From Puniceicoccaceae bacterium (GTDB taxonomy: Bacteria > Verrucomicrobiota > Verrucomicrobiia > Opitutales > Coraliomargaritaceae): a stretch of 5,775 bases of DNA. The translations under genes were made by a program, and so were the position numbers. The stretch spans positions 1 to 5,775 of the forward strand of contig PXBU01000025.1 of NCBI GenBank assembly GCA_003566795.1, read 5' to 3'. Under the pieces are notes generated by a model, which saw only the letters and a list, made by a program, of their open reading frames with translations, made no database searches and had not been told where the DNA came from. Of this stretch, positions 5,661-5,775 are shown one piece after another; within the stretch, counting starts at the first letter, position 1; the number at the start of each line of letters is the position of its first letter.

Positions 5661-5775
5661 TTTACCCCAGCTGTCTGGAGAAGGGCCTGAAGTCCGAGCG
5701 CGCGCTGCGCCTGGCGCTGGCTGAAGCCTACGTTCAGGGCGTGTCGACCCGGAAGATGGCCAAGCTGACTCAAGA
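5661..5775 (+). pseudogene. IS256-family (mutator-type) transposase, interior fragment
   Basis: Starting immediately after the IS66 right end, one frame reads YPSCLEKGLKSERALRLALA and continues EAYVQGVSTRKMAKLTQ to the window edge. This matches the conserved segment of IS256-family transposases (FYPxxLExxxRSERAL...YVQGVSTRKV), which normally lies around residue 100 or later. The N-terminal part is missing because IS66 occupies its place, and no start codon with a ribosome site is present, so the gene is 5'-truncated. The 3' part continues outside the window. High G+C and a typical family sequence suggest recent activity before truncation. It marks a second insertion sequence next to, or formerly target of, the IS66 element. 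Confidence 0.85.

Noticed and set aside
3293..5668. 8-bp target duplication around the IS66 element
   Set aside because: GCTCCAAG and TTTACCCC do not match in direct comparison.

Overview
The window is the inside of an integron gene-cassette array that is cut off on its right by an IS66-family insertion sequence, followed by a fragment of an IS256-family transposase. The integrase gene, attI site and array promoter are not in the window, so the integron class cannot be assigned. The folded-stem attC sites (three of 76-94 bp and one of about 63 bp) and the IS66 and IS256 proteins suggest a gammaproteobacterium, perhaps of the Pseudomonas/Stutzerimonas group. That placement is an inference.

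Layout: (1) 1-175 is the 3' end of a PemK/MazF-type toxin gene, closed by attC-1 (177-270). (2) Cassette 265-1422 carries a complete 374-residue SIR2-like protein, a candidate NAD-consuming defence protein. Its last ~16 codons lie inside attC-2 (1366-1428). (3) Cassette 1423-1881 carries a 103-residue protein with two predicted membrane segments and ends in attC-3 (1795-1887). (4) Cassette 1882-2822 carries a 281-residue protein with two N-terminal membrane segments and a cytoplasmic domain, and ends in attC-4 (2753-2828). (5) A last cassette starts at 2823 with a gene of possible PD-(D/E)XK nuclease fold, cut at 3300 by the IS. (6) 3301-5660 is a structurally complete IS66-family element with tnpA, tnpB, tnpC and 23-bp imperfect terminal inverted repeats. 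(7) 5661-5775 is the interior of an IS256-family transposase reading frame.

All genes read left to right. The three complete cassettes are confirmed by an internal test: the R' core at each 5' boundary is the exact reverse complement of the R'' core near the 3' end of the same cassette (GTTAGCT/AGCTAAC, GTTAGGGC/GCCCTAAC, GTTAGGC/GCCTAAC). This is expected if each cassette was once a circle with a matched attC. The cassette genes probably depend on transcription from upstream, as no convincing internal promoters were seen. A toxin-antitoxin cassette such as the first may carry its own.

The IS66 element lacks matching 8-bp flanks and joins a cassette on one side to a different transposon on the other. 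A deletion or recombination through IS66 has therefore probably removed the rest of the array at this point. The cassette content (toxin, SIR2-like protein, possible nuclease, small membrane proteins) fits the idea that integrons store defence and stabilisation genes, but no function beyond family level can be proved from sequence alone.
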